This document shows, one piece after another, positions 17,601 to 24,988 of a stretch of DNA of 64,000 nt; the stretch's first letter is position 1; each line of letters starts with the position of its first letter. The translations under genes and the position numbers were made by a program. Source of the stretch: CAZYXZ01 sp964651395. GTDB lineage: Bacteria > Actinomycetota > Actinomycetes > BP-191. Below the pieces are notes generated by a model that had not been told where the DNA came from, searched no databases, and saw only the letters and a program-made list of their open reading frames with translations. The DNA lies in contig CAZYXZ010000005.1 of NCBI GenBank assembly GCA_964651395.1, forward strand, positions 1 to 64,000, given 5' to 3'.

Positions 17601-18292
17601 AGGTCCAGCACCTGGCAGCGGACGGCCGGCGTCGACGCTCCGATGTCCGTCGTCAGTGCGGCGAGCGGCACGTCGTAGCCGTAGCGGTCGCGGAACTCCG
17701 CGGCGAAGGTCGGCGCCCACCGCGGGAATCCTGGGAACTCGTCCTCGAACAGGGCGACCATCTGGTCGCCGACGAGCTCGCGGATCCCGTCCAGGTACGT
17801 CGCGCACTTCGTGCCGGGTGCCGTCAGCGCGGCGAGCGCGTCGCGGTTGCCGTAGTCGACGCCGTACGGAATGACCTCGCCGTCCTCGACGACGAGCTCA
17901 CCGCGCAAGTCGGGCCGGGCGGCCAGGGTCGCGTCGATGTCGTGCGCCTGGCCGACCTGCATCGGGCTCCACGCGCCGACGCCCATCCCGAGCTCGGCCG
18001 CGCGGACGCAGGCGGTGCGCAGCAGGTCGAACCACTCCGGGGTCAGCGCGCGGGGCTCGTCGGCCCGCGACCCCGCGGACGGGCCGTGCATCGCCAAACC
18101 GGTCGTGACGAAGCCCCCGCAGCCGATCGCCGCCATCTGCTCTACCTGCCAGAGCATCCGTTCCCGCTCCACCGGCTCGCCCGACCACCACCAGAGCGTC
18201 AGTGGCCGGTAGCGGGCGTCGGGACGTCCCGGGAACGCCACACGCAGCTCCGCTGCGGTGCGGTACGTCGTCGTCCAGCTCCCCGTGCCCAC
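14657..18292 (-). CDS. GH106-type glycoside hydrolase (alpha-L-rhamnosidase-like)
   Basis: 1211 residues from GTG 18292. The N-terminal RPLTLWWWSGEPV..., then MAAIGCGGFVTTGL, resembles the opening of GH106/rhamnosidase-like barrels. Central barrel (~35-560) and C-terminal beta-sandwich modules, including galactose-binding-like domains (e.g. GWHEVCIEATRRTLGPN; NGVPAGVLFSRPW), fit the family length of ~1000-1200. No signal peptide is seen, so it is probably cytoplasmic. The GTG lies seven bases after a TAACAT -10-like element and has no ribosome site, so the mRNA may be leaderless. Operator copy 3 overlaps that promoter. It converges on the transporter operon, sharing a CTAG stop overlap. Alternative: a related un-numbered hydrolase family. 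Confidence 0.8.
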   Translation of the reverse strand: MGTGSWTTTYRTAAELRVAFPGRPDARYRPLTLWWWSGEPVERERMLWQVEQMAAIGCGGFVTTGLAMHGPSAGSRADEPRALTPEWFDLLRTACVRAAELGMGVGAWSPMQVGQAHDIDATLAARPDLRGELVVEDGEVIPYGVDYGNRDALAALTAPGTKCATYLDGIRELVGDQMVALFEDEFPGFPRWAPTFAAEFRDRYGYDVPLAALTTDIGASTPAVRCQVLDLAVERVVSAYTAWQTDLVDRTGVLAGYDQCGRQGVPVLNSAYYYDPFRTMAWANAHGTDHMGDARFALSQNDLGGGARTWLEGFHSQGYGMTLDDQVRLLLEWSREGVSLFLPHGGYYATRALWWEWAPPEMGWRQPYARHYPAFADFVGRLMSWSSAGDHRPDVAVLYPMSSVWAGMTGLLTWDDEAMESDRAWVSVFGTKGVPSGWDLERPHHASPLAEAGYDRIAVDEFHVDIGLPVVLPGCRVLRTSTLQKLVDLAEAGRPVVVLEPAPAWSFENGRDDPTFTKLVDRLRVVAAFVTDPAEVTRYLPPPRIEGGQAQWRRVGDLDVVAIGAHGQVRLRAYADRAPEVWDPLTGGIAPYPATVDGDDLLLTVDSNALLLSLPTGTPVAPTESAYDVVLLPEIWECEFLEWGENRWGDYRLPANDGTPPVERRTFAFREGDDPAWQRAPVTPEEADHPHVELGFEDRMRDKNGRPAPADRVLPDGWHEVVSTYGPHAVVDGRRLAEYSERLGIEDALLTTPIGLKGRVEPWKVDLGESGGQVTSWGWVPADADTHLVVEGSAVVTVWLDGTLVAGPVDAGVVAVPVSLTAGWHEVCIEATRRTLGPNMLEGWRPGPRVRLTWSFGQPYERPVGGIWGGKPVHPDYKGAPGPMRFRRALSLPRDAMVSVLATAPGGVEHAIPPRLAAGEHVLELVAGRSMASPQLQVALTLRMGTTTVTLGSDDLWEYQKPDGTWTGAFTISEAGSISWTAEENSPPAVPRCHALTDVAWLEGSEVLAGLLPGQRWSDSPDPPPPAWFCFTAPPGARSVTLPVAGEVRAWVDGEPVSVRDERLTLHEHARVALRVQAPAGYRGAACFREHPLFELGDGTIVAGRSWHQQGLDCFSGVILHRACVTATAGPAVLDLGDVRGSVAVTVNGVPAGVLFSRPWTLPVTLEDGDNVIELEVANTLGPLAGRGIPTPFGPEEQRVSGLLARPRLLF

Positions 18293-18301
18293 GGTCGCGA
18301 T

Positions 18302-18324
18302 GTTAGTGCAGAGCCATTACGAAC
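18302..18324. promoter_or_regulatory. 23-bp inverted-repeat operator, copy 3 (GH106 gene)
   Basis: GTTAGT-N11-ACGAAC starts ten bases upstream of the GTG at 18292. It overlaps the putative -10 of that minus-strand gene (TAACAT, reverse strand of 18300-18305). It matches copy 2 in 12 left-side and 7 of 8 right-side bases while the six bases between differ, the pattern expected of a protein-binding site. Confidence 0.65.
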
Positions 18325-18339
18325 ACCTGCCTGACGGGT

Positions 18340-19233
18340 CTAGAGCCCCTTGAGCAGCTCGGTCGTGCGTCGGACCTGGTCGGCGTCGCCGTAGCACGCG
18401 GCGCTGAACGTCGTGACGCCGGCTTCCGCCATCGCCGTGATTCCGGCACGCACGGCCTTCTCGTCGCCGACGATCGCGACGTCGGCCGGTCCGGCCGCGC
18501 CCTCGGCGTCGAGCATTGCGCGGTAGCTGGGGAGTCCGCCGTACACGTCGAAGGTCTTGGCCGCCTGCGCCCGGGCGGCGTCGGCGTCGTCGGTCACCGC
18601 GACGGGTAGCGCGGCGACGATCTGCGGGTCCGGCTTGCCGGCCGCCGCGGCCGCCTCGCGGACCTTGGGCGCCACATGCTCCGCCACGGTCTTCGGGCCG
18701 GTCATCCAGAGGACGGTGCCGTCGGCGACGGCGCCGGCCAGCTTGAGCATGACCGGGGCCATCGCGGCGATGAGCACCGGCGGGCCGCCCGCAGGGCCGA
18801 TCCGGTCGAGCGGTGCCGCGACCTTGTACTGCTCGCCCTGGAACGCCACCTGCCCTTCGCGGAGCAGGGGCAGCAGGACCGAGAGGTACTCGCGCATGTG
18901 CGCCGCCGGCCGGTCGTACGAGAGGCCGAACATCGACTCGACGACGATCTGGTGCGACAGGCCGATCCCGAGCACCAACCGACCGCCGGTCGCATCCCAC
19001 ACGGTCATCGCCTGCTGCGCCAGGGCGTGCGGGTGCCGCGGGAACGTCGGGACGACCGCCGTGCCGAGCCGGATGTTGGGCACCTCGTGCAGGGCGACCG
19101 CGATCGCGGTCAGCGCGTCCAGGCCGAAGATGTTCGACAGCCATCCGGACGTGAAGCCGGCCTCGGCCGCCGCGGCCGCCTGCCGTACGACGTCGTCGAC
19201 CGTCCGGCCGCCGATCCCCATCCCTATCTCCAC
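18340..19233 (-). CDS. LLM-class F420-dependent oxidoreductase
   Basis: 297 residues, full-length for a luciferase-like monooxygenase fold. The N-terminal MEIGMGIGG and the central TFPRHPHALAQQAMTVWDAT and GRLVLGIGLSHQ segments are those of the mycobacterial/actinobacterial F420 branch (TIGR03564-like). These enzymes move hydride between coenzyme F420 and an unknown organic substrate in the cytoplasm. The start is ATG 19233. The gene stands alone, upstream of the GH106 gene in the same direction but beyond operator copy 3, so probably not in its transcript. Confidence 0.85.
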   Translation of the reverse strand: MEIGMGIGGRTVDDVVRQAAAAAEAGFTSGWLSNIFGLDALTAIAVALHEVPNIRLGTAVVPTFPRHPHALAQQAMTVWDATGGRLVLGIGLSHQIVVESMFGLSYDRPAAHMREYLSVLLPLLREGQVAFQGEQYKVAAPLDRIGPAGGPPVLIAAMAPVMLKLAGAVADGTVLWMTGPKTVAEHVAPKVREAAAAAGKPDPQIVAALPVAVTDDADAARAQAAKTFDVYGGLPSYRAMLDAEGAAGPADVAIVGDEKAVRAGITAMAEAGVTTFSAACYGDADQVRRTTELLKGL

Positions 19234-19296
19234 GGCGTACCCCTGTCCTCGGTTGCGTCGAGGCAGAGCGTGTCACCTGCGCCGTACCCTGCCCAC

Positions 19297-20154
19297 ATGT
19301 CGATCTCCGAGCAGCTGGGTGCGAAGTCGCGCGTGGACCTCTCCGGGGGCCCGATCGGCTACCGCGAGACCGGTGCCGGCAAGCCCATCGTGTTCGTCCA
19401 CGGGGTCTTTGCGAACGGCGACCTCTGGCGCAATGTGGTGCCCGAGCTGGCCAGTGCCTATCGGTGCCTCACGCCGGACTGGCCGCTCGGCTCGCACGAG
19501 CTGCCGATGAACACCGATGCCGACCTCTCGACGCCCGGGCTGGCCCGGCTGGTCGCGGAGTTCCTCGACGCGCTCGAGCTCGAGGACGTCACACTCGTCG
19601 GCAACGACACCGGCGGTGCGGTCTGCCAGCTCGTGATGGCCGAGCACCGCAAGCGCCTCGGCCCTACCGTGCTCACGTCGTGCGACGCCTTCGAGACGTT
19701 CCCGCCGTCGCCGTTCGGTTTCCTGCGCCACCTGCCGCGCATTCCCGGCGCGACGATGCTTGCTGCGCAACCCCTGCGTCTTCGACCGCTGCGCCGCCTG
19801 CCGATCGCCTACGGACGGCTCATGCACGGCCAGCCGGAGGCGGCCATCTCCGACTCCTACGCCCGGCCGTCGCTGCGACCGGAGATCCGCCACGACGCCG
19901 GCAAGGTCTGTCTCGGCATCGACCCGGCGTACACCATCGCCGCGGCCGAACAGCTCAGGGACTTCCCACATCCCGTCCTGCTCGCCTGGGGCGCGGACGA
20001 CCGGCTCTTCCCGATCAGCCTGGCTGAGCGGCTGGCCGCCGTACTGCCGGACGCGACGCTCGCACCTATCGCCGGCGCTCGCACGTTCATCGGAGAGGAC
20101 CGGCCGCGCGAGCTCGCGACGGTGATCAGCGAGTTCCTCGGCAAGCACGCATGA
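19297..20154 (+). CDS. Alpha/beta hydrolase with Asp nucleophile and no catalytic His
   Basis: 285 residues from ATG 19297. The fold is clear: the oxyanion motif HGVFANGDLWRN, nucleophile elbow VGNDTGG (D104), and acid loop WGADDRLFP (D234 or D235). The Asp nucleophile places it near haloalkane/haloacetate dehalogenases. Where those enzymes have GHF with the catalytic His, this protein has ARTFIGEDRP, with T263 aligned to His. I read this directly from the DNA (GCT CGC ACG TTC). A His-free protein of this type might trap an ester intermediate or act non-hydrolytically. From memory, actinobacterial relatives carry similar (S/A)RTF.P.D.P endings. It overlaps the next gene by ATGA. Confidence 0.82.
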   Translation: MSISEQLGAKSRVDLSGGPIGYRETGAGKPIVFVHGVFANGDLWRNVVPELASAYRCLTPDWPLGSHELPMNTDADLSTPGLARLVAEFLDALELEDVTLVGNDTGGAVCQLVMAEHRKRLGPTVLTSCDAFETFPPSPFGFLRHLPRIPGATMLAAQPLRLRPLRRLPIAYGRLMHGQPEAAISDSYARPSLRPEIRHDAGKVCLGIDPAYTIAAAEQLRDFPHPVLLAWGADDRLFPISLAERLAAVLPDATLAPIAGARTFIGEDRPRELATVISEFLGKHA

Positions 20155-20615
20155 GCTATCAGCGCGAGGAGATCCAGCGGGCCTTCGACCGCTTCCGCGA
20201 GGCGGCCGCGCAGGCCGGCCGCACCGGCGACTGGCGGCCTTGGGTCGAGTGCTTCACACCCGACGTCCACTACATCGAGCACCTGTACGGCGAGTTCCAC
20301 GGTCGCGAGGAGGTGCTCTCCTGGATCACGAGGACCATGAGCGTCTTCCCGTTGACCCACATGCGCGAGTTCCCGTGGGACTGGTACACGGTCGATGCCG
20401 AGCAGGGCTGGGTGATCGGCCAGCTGCAGAACCGCTTCGCTGACCCTGGCGACGGCCAGGTGTACCAGGGTGCGAACTGGACCCGCCTCGTCTACGCCGG
20501 CGGCGGTCTGTTCTCCTCGGAGGAGGACGTCTACAACCCGACGGAGCTGGCGCCGGTCGTAGCGGCGTGGCTCGAGGCGTGGCAGGCGTACCACCCGGAC
20601 CGGCCGGCGGGCTGA
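20151..20615 (+). CDS. SnoaL/NTF2-like fold protein
   Basis: 154 residues, starting in an ATGA overlap with the alpha/beta hydrolase gene. The pattern of an N-terminal helix, WVECFTPDVHYIEH, FHGREEVLSWI and a C-terminal beta-sheet (WVIGQLQNRF...) fits the cone-shaped NTF2-like fold used by SnoaL-type cyclases, ketosteroid isomerases and many small enzymes. No catalytic residues can be assigned with certainty. Coupling to the Asp-nucleophile hydrolase suggests a shared small-molecule substrate. Confidence 0.8.
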   Translation: MSYQREEIQRAFDRFREAAAQAGRTGDWRPWVECFTPDVHYIEHLYGEFHGREEVLSWITRTMSVFPLTHMREFPWDWYTVDAEQGWVIGQLQNRFADPGDGQVYQGANWTRLVYAGGGLFSSEEDVYNPTELAPVVAAWLEAWQAYHPDRPAG

Positions 20616-20715
20616 GACAGGGATCACACCCGTGAGGTGACATCGTCCGGGCCCGCTGCGGCGTTGCACCCGGTGGGCGGACCAACCAGGCCGCCACCGA
20701 GGGAAGGCAGGGGCC

Positions 20716-20874
20716 ATGAGTCATCTGCTGAGCGACGTGAAGGCACATTGGCGTGAGCGCCGCGACCTGTACGCGCGTGAGCGCGCGCTACTCGACGCGG
20801 TCACACCCGCCCAGCGCAACGAGCTCGAAGTGATCTTCTCGCGAGGCGTGGGACAGGAGAACCGGGCGGCCTGA
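20716..20874 (+). CDS. Short hypothetical protein (52 residues)
   Basis: ATG 20716 follows an AAGG ribosome site (20704-20707) at usable spacing. The predicted product is very charged and helical: MSHLLSDVKAHWRERRDLYA, then RERALLDAVTPAQRNELEVI, then an Arg/Glu-rich tail to a TGA at 20874. Composition and the amphipathic pattern look protein-like, not random. It lies alone between the SnoaL gene and the fusion gene. No family recognised. Confidence 0.5.
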   Translation: MSHLLSDVKAHWRERRDLYARERALLDAVTPAQRNELEVIFSRGVGQENRAA

Positions 20875-20922
20875 CCCGGCAGGCATTTGGGCGACGCCCC
20901 GGGCGGGTGTCAGGCTGGCGCC

Positions 20923-23637
20923 ATGCGTATCGGCATCACCGGCGTCACCGGGCTCATCGGCAAGCGGCTGGCGACCGCCGCACTGGCCGCAGGCCACGAG
21001 GTGGTCGGCTTCAGCCGACGCCCATGGACCGGGGCGCCCTTTGTGCCCTTGGCGGACCGCCGCTTCCTGACCCTTCCGTCGGCGCCGTCTCCCGGCGACC
21101 TGAGCGGCGTCGACGCGGTCGTGCACCTCGCGATCGCCGCCCAGACGTCCAGCGCCGCACTCGCGCACGCCGTCAATTTCGACGGCACACGACGGCTCTA
21201 CCAAGCGGCCGTCGTCGCGGGCGTCGGCCGCTTCGTCTTCGCCTCCACGCCGTCGGCGCACGCGGATGCGGTGTCCACGTACGGGAAGAGCAAGTACGCC
21301 GCGGAGCAGCTGCTGCGCGACGACCCGCGCGTCATCATCGTGCGACCTGGGCTGGTCTACGGCGAGAGCGCGGACGGCCTGCTCGGTAGAGCGGCGGGCA
21401 TGGCCGGAAAGCTGCGCTTCTTCCCCGTGTTCGGCGGCACGATGGCCCGCGCGCAGCTCGTGCATGTCGACGACTTCTGCCGGGGCCTGCTCACGGTGCT
21501 GGAGATGGCAGACCCGCCGCGCGACCTGAGCCTGGCCGAGCCGGACACGCGCCCGCTGGGTGAGATCGTGAGCGAACGCGCAGAGGCGCTGCACGGCGTA
21601 CGCGCGCGCCCGATCAACATCGGTCTCAAGCCGGCCCGCGCCGCGCTGCGGATGGCCGACCGTCTGCACCTTCCGCTGCCCGTCTCCGAGGAGAACCTCG
21701 ACGGCATCGAGCAGTTCCGCGTCATGGACACTCGCCCGTCTCTAGAAGCTATCGGCCTCGAGCTGCGGTCGGAGACCGTGACCCCCCAGGCAGTCGGCCC
21801 GGTCCCGGAGGTCGAGCCGGCTCGGCTGCTCCTCGTCGGCGCCGGACGCATCGGCCTGGTGCACGCGCTCACCGCGCTGCATCATCACCGCCTCGTTCTC
21901 GCTGGTGTGGTCGACCTCGACAAGGCTGCGACCGGTCGGCTGGTGAGCCTGCTCGGCCGTCCGGTGCCGCGGTTCACGGACCTCGACGAGGCGATCCGCA
22001 CGACCGGCGCGACCCTGGCCATCGTCGCGACCCCGCCGTCGTCACACGTGCCGCTCACGCGCAAGCTCATCGAGGCCGGCCTCGACGTCCTGATCGAGAA
22101 GCCTCTGGCGGCGCGCGCGGAGGACCGGCGCGAGCTCGAGGCGCTGCTTGCCGAGCGGCCCGGCCGCCATGTCGCGGTCGGCTATGTGGGACCTGTGCTG
22201 CCCCACCTCGTCGCGGCGGGAGAGCGGTTGCGTGCAGGCCGGTACGGCACACCGATGTCTTTCGACGGGTGGGCGTTCGTCTCGCGGATCGAAGAGGGCG
22301 CGGCGGAACGCAAGGACATGTGGGAGCTCGACCCGGCGGTCGGCGGCGGCGGCGCCCTGATCAGCTTGGGAGTGCACGTGCTGTCGATGATCGACGTGCT
22401 CCTCGGGCCGATCTCGATCGACCACACCGTGGTCACGACCTCGGGCACGCGGCGGATCGAGGACGCGGCGGCCCTGGAGCTGACAGCGGGTGGCGTGAAG
22501 GGCCGCTTCGCCACCGCGTGGCACCTGCCGGGGTTCAACATGCCGGACAACACGCTGCGCATCACGACGGACCGCGGCGTCGTACTGCTCACCACGTCCT
22601 GTGCCGCCTTCCTCGGGAACGACGGCGAGGTCGATGTCATCCACCAGGTGGACGCGGACACCGGTTTCGACCTGGCTCCGCTCGACGCGGGTGGCGCCTT
22701 CTGGACCGAGCAGGACGCGCTGGCACGCGCCGCCGATGCCGGCAACACCCCGCTGCTGGCCGAGCGGATCGAGTCCGCCATCGAGGGCGCGTACGCGGGT
22801 GCGGAGCAGCGCCGAGGGGCCCCGCTGGCTCAGACCACGCGACACCTCAGTCCGGCTCCGCGCACGCAGGACATCGTCGCCGACCTGCGGGGCGCGCCGG
22901 ACGATGTGCGGCAGGCGCTGCGCGGCACCGGAGCCGTGCTCATCGGCAGTCCGGTCAGCGACGTGGACCGACAGCTGGTCATGGCTCCCGGCGCGATCGT
23001 GGCGGTGCCGGACGCACCGGCGCACTTCCGCACGCTGACCAACGACGGGCCGGTGGCACTGATTCGCGAGCTCGGTCCCGGGAACCTGACGGGGGCAGCG
23101 ACCGGCCTCGCACCGTTGCGTGCCGCCAGCGCGGTGGATCGCCCGTGGGAGGCACTCCTCGTCCTCCTGCGCGCCGAGCTCCGACGGCTTCCCCGCGCCT
23201 ACCGCGGCACAGTGGTCGTCGACGCCTACCTTGTCGACCTGGCCACGGCCAACGACCACGTCGCACCGATGGCTGCGGCGATCGCCGACATTCGCGGTCG
23301 GCTTCCGGGTGCGCGCGTCGGACTCGAGGTCAACGCCGTCGGCCGATTCGTCCCACACGTGCCTGCGCTGCCGCCCCTCGACATCGTGGTGGCGCTGGCC
23401 ACCCCGGCCGGGACGGCGCTCGACGCGCTGCGCGAGGCGCTTCCGGAGACGACCGAGGTGGTGCTGAAAACCGGGACCGTCCCTGTCGAGGTCTCCGAGG
23501 TTGCCGCGGCCCGGCCAGAGCTCTGGCACAGCGGCGATGGCCGCCGGCTCGTCGTCGACTGGGCGGGCGCCGGTCTCGCGGACGCGCGCCGCGCGGACCT
23601 CGACGCGGCGCGCGCCGCGTCGGGCGCTGCGACGTGA
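20923..23637 (+). CDS. Three-part fusion: NAD-epimerase, Gfo/Idh/MocA oxidoreductase, C-terminal unknown domain
   Basis: 904 residues from ATG 20923, with AGGCTGG upstream; the extra 12 residues from an earlier start are unlikely. Part 1 (~1-285) is an extended SDR/epimerase: GVTGLIG (7-13) and catalytic YGKSK (Y120, K124). Part 2 (~300-620) is a Gfo/Idh/MocA dehydrogenase: GAGRIG (306-311), EKPLA with K393, and a GALISLGVHVLSMID segment. Part 3 (~625-904) alternates strands and helices (VVVDAYLVDL, VGLEVNAVG, DIVVALATP) and looks like an alpha/beta or partial TIM fold I cannot name. The three domains should process nucleotide-linked or free sugars. It overlaps the DUF2304 gene by GTGA and is upstream of the polysaccharide cluster. 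Confidence 0.8.
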   Translation: MRIGITGVTGLIGKRLATAALAAGHEVVGFSRRPWTGAPFVPLADRRFLTLPSAPSPGDLSGVDAVVHLAIAAQTSSAALAHAVNFDGTRRLYQAAVVAGVGRFVFASTPSAHADAVSTYGKSKYAAEQLLRDDPRVIIVRPGLVYGESADGLLGRAAGMAGKLRFFPVFGGTMARAQLVHVDDFCRGLLTVLEMADPPRDLSLAEPDTRPLGEIVSERAEALHGVRARPINIGLKPARAALRMADRLHLPLPVSEENLDGIEQFRVMDTRPSLEAIGLELRSETVTPQAVGPVPEVEPARLLLVGAGRIGLVHALTALHHHRLVLAGVVDLDKAATGRLVSLLGRPVPRFTDLDEAIRTTGATLAIVATPPSSHVPLTRKLIEAGLDVLIEKPLAARAEDRRELEALLAERPGRHVAVGYVGPVLPHLVAAGERLRAGRYGTPMSFDGWAFVSRIEEGAAERKDMWELDPAVGGGGALISLGVHVLSMIDVLLGPISIDHTVVTTSGTRRIEDAAALELTAGGVKGRFATAWHLPGFNMPDNTLRITTDRGVVLLTTSCAAFLGNDGEVDVIHQVDADTGFDLAPLDAGGAFWTEQDALARAADAGNTPLLAERIESAIEGAYAGAEQRRGAPLAQTTRHLSPAPRTQDIVADLRGAPDDVRQALRGTGAVLIGSPVSDVDRQLVMAPGAIVAVPDAPAHFRTLTNDGPVALIRELGPGNLTGAATGLAPLRAASAVDRPWEALLVLLRAELRRLPRAYRGTVVVDAYLVDLATANDHVAPMAAAIADIRGRLPGARVGLEVNAVGRFVPHVPALPPLDIVVALATPAGTALDALREALPETTEVVLKTGTVPVEVSEVAAARPELWHSGDGRRLVVDWAGAGLADARRADLDAARAASGAAT

Positions 23638-24014
23638 CGGCCACCATCTACCAGGCTTTCCTGCTCGCGATCGTGAGTGGCGTCGTACTCACGCTCACTG
23701 TCTGGCTCACCCGTCGTGGACTACTGTCGCTGCGCTTCGGGGTCAGCTGGCTGCTCATCTCGTGCCTGATGCTGCTCGGCGCGCTCATCGGTGCGGTTGA
23801 CCTCGTGCGCCCACTGGCTGATGCACTCCATGTCACCCCCACCGGCCTGATCGTGGGAGGCCTGGGCGTCTTCCTTCTCGGCATGTCGCTGCACCTCAGC
23901 GTCGCCCTCTCCACTGAGGACCACGCCTCGCGCCGCCTGGCCCAGGAGCTCGCCCTCTTGCAGCAGCGCGTCGAGGAGCTGGAGGCGAAGCGGGCAAGCA
24001 AAGCGCGCCAATGA
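23634..24014 (+). CDS. DUF2304 family membrane protein
   Basis: 126 residues from GTG 23634 in a GTGA overlap. Three membrane helices (~5-22, ~32-52, ~66-86) are followed by a coiled-coil tail (SRRLAQELALLQQRVEELEA). This layout is that of DUF2304 proteins, often encoded beside glycosyltransferases in cell-envelope loci. Function unknown. It is coupled to the sugar-nucleotide-type fusion enzyme upstream. A weak hairpin (GGACCG...CGGTCC, 24019-24045) straddles the following gap and may end the transcript. Confidence 0.8.
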   Translation: MTATIYQAFLLAIVSGVVLTLTVWLTRRGLLSLRFGVSWLLISCLMLLGALIGAVDLVRPLADALHVTPTGLIVGGLGVFLLGMSLHLSVALSTEDHASRRLAQELALLQQRVEELEAKRASKARQ

Positions 24015-24124
24015 CGTGGACCGTGCCTGTAGTGAAGCCGGTCCCTACAGCAGCATGACCTAGAAACACACGCGACATGACGCCCACCCCGCCTACTCTG
24101 CAAAGCCGGAGATGGCCGAGTCGG

Positions 24125-24988
24125 CTAGCTGCGTAGAACACCGGCGATGGTGTGCCGGGCACGCTCTGGGAAGAGTCGATCAACGATCGTCCGATCGACG
24201 AGCCTGGCCGCACCGTCGGCATGCCGCCAGGGCAGCCTGCGGGCCAGCCCCGGGACACGACCGTGCACCACATAGGACGCGGTGATCACCAGAGTCTGGA
24301 AGAAGTCGACGACCTTCAGCTCGACGTCGTCGAAGCCGGCGTCCTGGCACAGCGCCACCAACTGCTCTTTTGTGAAGACGTGCAGGTTCGCGGCCATCGA
24401 GGCGAGCTCCCAGAAGTTCTCCTCTTCGCTCAGCGGGCGCTGCCTGAGCGCGAACAGGAGCCCACGGACGAGCACCGCGCCGTGCTTCTCGACCGTCGGG
24501 GTCGGCTCCGACAGCAGTACCACGCTTCCACCAGGGCGAAGCACGCGCCGCCACTCGACCAGCGCGGCACGCACGTCGGGCAAGTGGTGAAGCACCCCGC
24601 GCGCGACGACGAGGTCGATGGACGCATCGGGGAATGGCAGCAGCTCCGCCTGGCACTGCAGAACCGGGTCCGCTCCCGCAGCTCTGGCTTTGTCGAGCAT
24701 CCCGCGTGACAGGTCCGTGGCGATGGCGTGCACGTCGGGCCGTGCGCGCCTCAGTCCCGCGGCGACGAAGCCCGTGCCGCATCCGACGTCGAGGACTCGC
24801 TCGCCCGCTAGCAGTTCCCGACCGAGCAGGCCCTCGACTTCGCGTAGCGCCTGCGCCGCGCTCTTGTCGTCATGGCCGATTGCAAAGCGCTCGTCGTAGT
24901 AGGCGCACTCGTGGTCGTGAAAGACCTTGTTGATCTTGACGGCGTCCCAGCCCTCGTCGACGAACCCCGTCGGCTCGGCATCACTCAT
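24125..24988 (-). CDS. Class I SAM-dependent methyltransferase
   Basis: 287 residues. SAM-binding motif I is VLDVGCGTGFVAAGL, with the acidic end of strand 2 (ATDLS) and motif FPDASIDLVVARGVLHHLPD, as in Methyltransf_11 proteins. The C-terminal ~90 residues (HVFTKEQLVALCQDAGFDDV...) are the usual substrate cap. ATG 24988 overlaps the last codons of the TetR gene, so the two form an operon. The substrate is unknown; a regulator-methyltransferase pair suggests a small-molecule response. Confidence 0.82.
   Translation of the reverse strand: MSDAEPTGFVDEGWDAVKINKVFHDHECAYYDERFAIGHDDKSAAQALREVEGLLGRELLAGERVLDVGCGTGFVAAGLRRARPDVHAIATDLSRGMLDKARAAGADPVLQCQAELLPFPDASIDLVVARGVLHHLPDVRAALVEWRRVLRPGGSVVLLSEPTPTVEKHGAVLVRGLLFALRQRPLSEEENFWELASMAANLHVFTKEQLVALCQDAGFDDVELKVVDFFQTLVITASYVVHGRVPGLARRLPWRHADGAARLVDRTIVDRLFPERARHTIAGVLRS

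Noticed and set aside
15248..18334. Very long open frame on the plus strand opposite the GH106 gene (and similar ones opposite 7.5-9.5 kb and 22.0-23.5 kb)
   Set aside because: Products are rich in Arg, Asp, Gly and Val with no domain or membrane pattern; they mirror real genes with GC-rich third positions and are artefacts of codon bias.
24019..24051. Two competing short inverted repeats (GGACCG/CGGTCC and CTGTAG/CTACAG) after the DUF2304 gene
   Set aside because: Six-base arms with 12-15-base loops are weak; may be a terminator but not enough to list separately.
24110..24140. GGAGATGGCCGAGTCGGC resembles the 5' end of a tRNA-Ser or tRNA-Leu
   Set aside because: Only about 18 bases match; no anticodon arm, T-arm or acceptor partner follows, and the sequence runs into the 3' end of the methyltransferase gene.
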